Assembly (NCBI RefSeq): GCF_030687715.1
Contig: NZ_CP117445.1
Coordinates: forward strand, 1,360,501 to 1,424,500
Direction of reading: 5' to 3'
Length of the DNA: 64,000 nucleotides
Source: Pseudomonas sp. FP2196
GTDB taxonomy: Bacteria > Pseudomonadota > Gammaproteobacteria > Pseudomonadales > Pseudomonadaceae
The notes under the pieces were generated by a model. That model saw only the letters and a program-made list of their open reading frames with translations. It was not told the origin of the DNA and did not search any database. This document shows, piece after piece, positions 62,028-64,000 of this stretch (positions are counted from its first letter, which is position 1; every line of letters begins with the position of its first letter). Made by a program: the position numbers and the translations under genes.

Positions 62028-62681
62028 TCAGTCGTTGCGCGATCCGCCGAAATACCCGCAGCCACGTTGCACCTGGCCGTCGATGCGCAACTCGGCACTC
62101 ATGTGCTGCACGCTGCCGGTGCTGCTGTCGACGCAACGTTGCGGTGCCACCCACAGTTCGATGCGCTGGTTGTTGGCTTCGCTGCTGAGATTGAAGCGAC
62201 CGTCGCCCAATTGCTCTTCAACGTAAGGGACGGCGAGCGGGGGCTGGCCGTCGCGGTCGATGACCATGCCTTTGCCGCTGACCTTGACGTTCCACTCAGG
62301 GCTATGGCCGGCGGCGCGCAGAATCAGCAGCTTGAAATTCGGATCGTCACACGCGGTGCCCGAACGTTCGACCCGATACAGCTGGGCAAGATCGAGGCGG
62401 TCACCGGCGATCTTGCCGCGCACATCGGCGAACAACTTGCCCTGTTCATCGGCGAGGGTCGCGGCCTCTTGCAAGACGCTGGTGCCGCCGATGTCGTTGA
62501 CCACGTATTGGCGTTGATCCTGACACGGCTGGAACACCAGTTTGCCGTCGGCAGCGGTCAGTTGCCCCTGCATCCGCGTCTGCCCCACGTGCGAGGCACT
62601 TTCTCGCTGGCCATCGAACAACTGGCAGGCGGCAAACAACGGCAGCAGGGCAACAAGGACTAACGAACGGGCAACACGCAT
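62028..62681 (-). CDS. COG3650-type lipoprotein
   Basis: A 217-residue lipoprotein (LLPLFAAC, Cys20). It has a repeated beta pattern and conserved Cys pairs (FQPCQDQRQY, TACDDPNF, VAPQRCVDSSTG, QRGCGYF), like the COG3650 envelope proteins (META-domain relatives). GQTRMQGQLTAADGKLVFQP matches the family's first repeat. The start at 62681 fits a normal lipoprotein signal. Function unknown. Confidence 0.8.
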   Translation of the reverse strand: MRVARSLVLVALLPLFAACQLFDGQRESASHVGQTRMQGQLTAADGKLVFQPCQDQRQYVVNDIGGTSVLQEAATLADEQGKLFADVRGKIAGDRLDLAQLYRVERSGTACDDPNFKLLILRAAGHSPEWNVKVSGKGMVIDRDGQPPLAVPYVEEQLGDGRFNLSSEANNQRIELWVAPQRCVDSSTGSVQHMSAELRIDGQVQRGCGYFGGSRND

Positions 62682-62740
62682 CTTCGGCTCTCCAGACAAG
62701 TGCCGTCACGTTACGCAGGCTGACCGTTCATCACAAGGGT

Positions 62741-63340
62741 TTAGCCGACGTGAAAAGTCTGACCGGTTTGCAGGCCTTCGACACTTTTGGCGTAGGCCAA
62801 CGCCACATCTGCCGCAGGAACCGGCTTGTAGCCACGGAAATACGGGGCGTAGCTGCCCATGGCTTCGAGCAAAACGGTCGGGCTGATCGAGTTCACGCGC
62901 AAACCGCGTGGCAGCTCGATGGCGGCCGCGCGAACAAAACTGTCGAGGGCGCCGTTGACCAGTGCAGCCGAGGCGCCGCTGCGGATCGGATCATGGCTGA
63001 GCACGCCGGTAGTGAAGGTGAACGAAGCACCGTCGTTGGCAAACTCGCGACCGATCAGCAACAGGTTGACCTGGCCCATCAGCTTGTCTTTCAAGCCCAG
63101 GGCGAAACTGTCTTCGTTCATCTCACCCAGCGGGGCGAAGGTCACGTTGCCGGCGGCGCAGACCAGCGCATCGAATTTGCCGGTTTGTTCGAAGAGTTTG
63201 CGGATCGACGCGCTGTCGCTGATATCCACCTGCAAATCGCCACTTTTGCGGCCGATACGAATGACTTCGTGGCGTTGCGACAGCTCCTTGTCCACAGCCG
63301 AACCAATGGTGCCGCCCGCGCCTATCAACAGAATTTTCAT
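62741..63340 (-). CDS. Short-chain dehydrogenase/reductase
   Basis: A 199-residue short SDR. The cofactor loop is IGAGGTIGSAV, the NNAG-like motif is CAAGN, and Ser is in FTTGVLSHDP. The canonical YxxxK is not evident; SAALVNGALDSFVRA occupies the place and carries no Tyr, as in other small SDRs of this subfamily. It diverges from the LysR gene, so it is the likely target of that regulator. Confidence 0.82.
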   Translation of the reverse strand: MKILLIGAGGTIGSAVDKELSQRHEVIRIGRKSGDLQVDISDSASIRKLFEQTGKFDALVCAAGNVTFAPLGEMNEDSFALGLKDKLMGQVNLLLIGREFANDGASFTFTTGVLSHDPIRSGASAALVNGALDSFVRAAAIELPRGLRVNSISPTVLLEAMGSYAPYFRGYKPVPAADVALAYAKSVEGLQTGQTFHVG

Positions 63341-63444
63341 CGTGTGGTGTCTCAAGTGATTGAACGAGGTTTCAGTCTAGAGTGGTTTTTTCTGTGGATA
63401 AGCGCGCTAATGGGCAACCTTTGGTTTTCAAATGGAAACAATCC

Positions 63445-64000
63445 ATGAGCGAGATGGATGATCTGGCCGCGTTCGCGGTGTTGATCGAGGCCGGGAGTTT
63501 CACCCTGGCGGCGCAGCAGCTCGGGTGCAGCAAGGGCCAGTTGTCCAAGCGGATCAGCCAACTCGAAGCGCGCTTTTGCGTGGTGCTGCTGCAACGCACG
63601 ACCCGGCGTTTGAGCCTGACTGCGGCCGGCGCGGCATTGTTGCCGCAGGCCCAGGCCCTTGTAGTCCAAGTGGAAAGAGCGCGTCAGGCATTGGCGCGGT
63701 TGAAGGACGATATGGCCGGGCCGGTACGTATGACCGTTCCGGTTTCGCTGGGAGAAACCTTCTTCGATGGTCTGCTGCTGGAGTTTTCGCAAAAGTATCC
63801 CGAGGTGCAGATCGAGCTTGAGCTGAACAACAGCTATCGCGATCTGTCCCGGGATGGCTTTGATCTGGCGATCCGCAGCGAGGTGGCCAACGATGAGCGA
63901 CTGGTGGCCAAACCGCTGCTGGCCTGGCAGGAAATGACCTGCGCCAGCCCGGCCTATCTCGAGCGCTTCGGCGAGCCGCTGACGCCGCAGGCGTTGACCG
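63445..64000 (+). CDS. LysR-family regulator, 3' end outside the window
   Basis: The first 185 codons are present. The N-terminal winged helix-turn-helix (MSEMDDLAAFAVLIEAGSFT, then LGCSKGQLSKRISQLEARF) and the start of the effector domain (VRMTVPVSLGETFFDGLLLEF) are clear. The 104-bp divergent region (63341-63444) with the SDR gene is a classical LysR control region. The frame stays open to the edge. Confidence 0.9.
   Translation, partial: MSEMDDLAAFAVLIEAGSFTLAAQQLGCSKGQLSKRISQLEARFCVVLLQRTTRRLSLTAAGAALLPQAQALVVQVERARQALARLKDDMAGPVRMTVPVSLGETFFDGLLLEFSQKYPEVQIELELNNSYRDLSRDGFDLAIRSEVANDERLVAKPLLAWQEMTCASPAYLERFGEPLTPQALT

Overview
The window is a 64 kb stretch of chromosome from a fluorescens-group Pseudomonas. 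The evidence is high GC with Pseudomonas codon use, Pseudomonas-type gene pairs (erdR-dgkA, finR-fpr, mprF with its alanyl-PG hydrolase, an aotJQMOP transporter, a quiP-like acylase, dinG and pdxH with OmpA-like lipoproteins), and many REP palindromes of several families between genes. Species and strain cannot be named from this alone. Most of the window is ordinary core genome, densely packed, with the genes split between both strands.

Layout. 1-9.7 kb: an RNA-modification and regulation block: the end of a secreted protein, TapT, the ErdR response regulator, DgkA, FinR/Fpr, TrmO, an RhlG-like reductase, a DUF1456 protein, an RsuA/RluF-type protein lacking its catalytic Asp, a YjaB-like acetyltransferase and RimO. 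10-14 kb: the Kup potassium transporter, then a REP doublet split by an intact IS110-family element, then a DUF3077 gene with a structured non-coding leader region. 14-26 kb: mprF/acvB, two initiator tRNAs in a duplicated unit, SOS-type dinB, a lipoprotein, proS, ampG, an alkyltransferase-like protein and a DUF481 barrel. 26-38 kb: a cold-shock gene, dcd, and the four-gene ligase-associated DNA repair set (exonuclease, ligase, Lhr-type helicase, PdeM phosphoesterase), which is split by an aotJQMOP-like basic amino acid ABC transporter. 38-56 kb: QuiP-type acylase, an isochorismatase-like protein, SEC-C proteins, tandem OmpA-like lipoproteins with matching RNA leaders, a collagen-like exported protein, dinG, a GH-A/agarase-like enzyme, an EstB-like hydrolase, a third OmpA-like lipoprotein, pdxH and a SlyB-like lipoprotein. 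56-64 kb: a colicin E3-type bacteriocin with its probable immunity gene, nhaA, a PLP enzyme, an FAD oxidoreductase, a lipoprotein, and a divergent SDR/LysR pair cut by the window end.

The most striking observation is in the IS110 element (about 11,988-13,213). Its 5' non-coding region appears to encode a complete bridge RNA: a 5' stem-loop, then a target-binding loop whose two guides match the flanking REP target on both sides of an AG/CT core, then a donor-binding loop whose guide matches 11 bases of the joined element ends. A near-consensus promoter would be formed only when the ends are joined. Other points of interest are matched Shine-Dalgarno-sequestering leaders on two tandem OmpA-like genes, two enzymes with substituted catalytic residues, and a short bacteriocin preceded by a perfect 22-bp palindrome. 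No CRISPR array, prophage or rRNA was seen.
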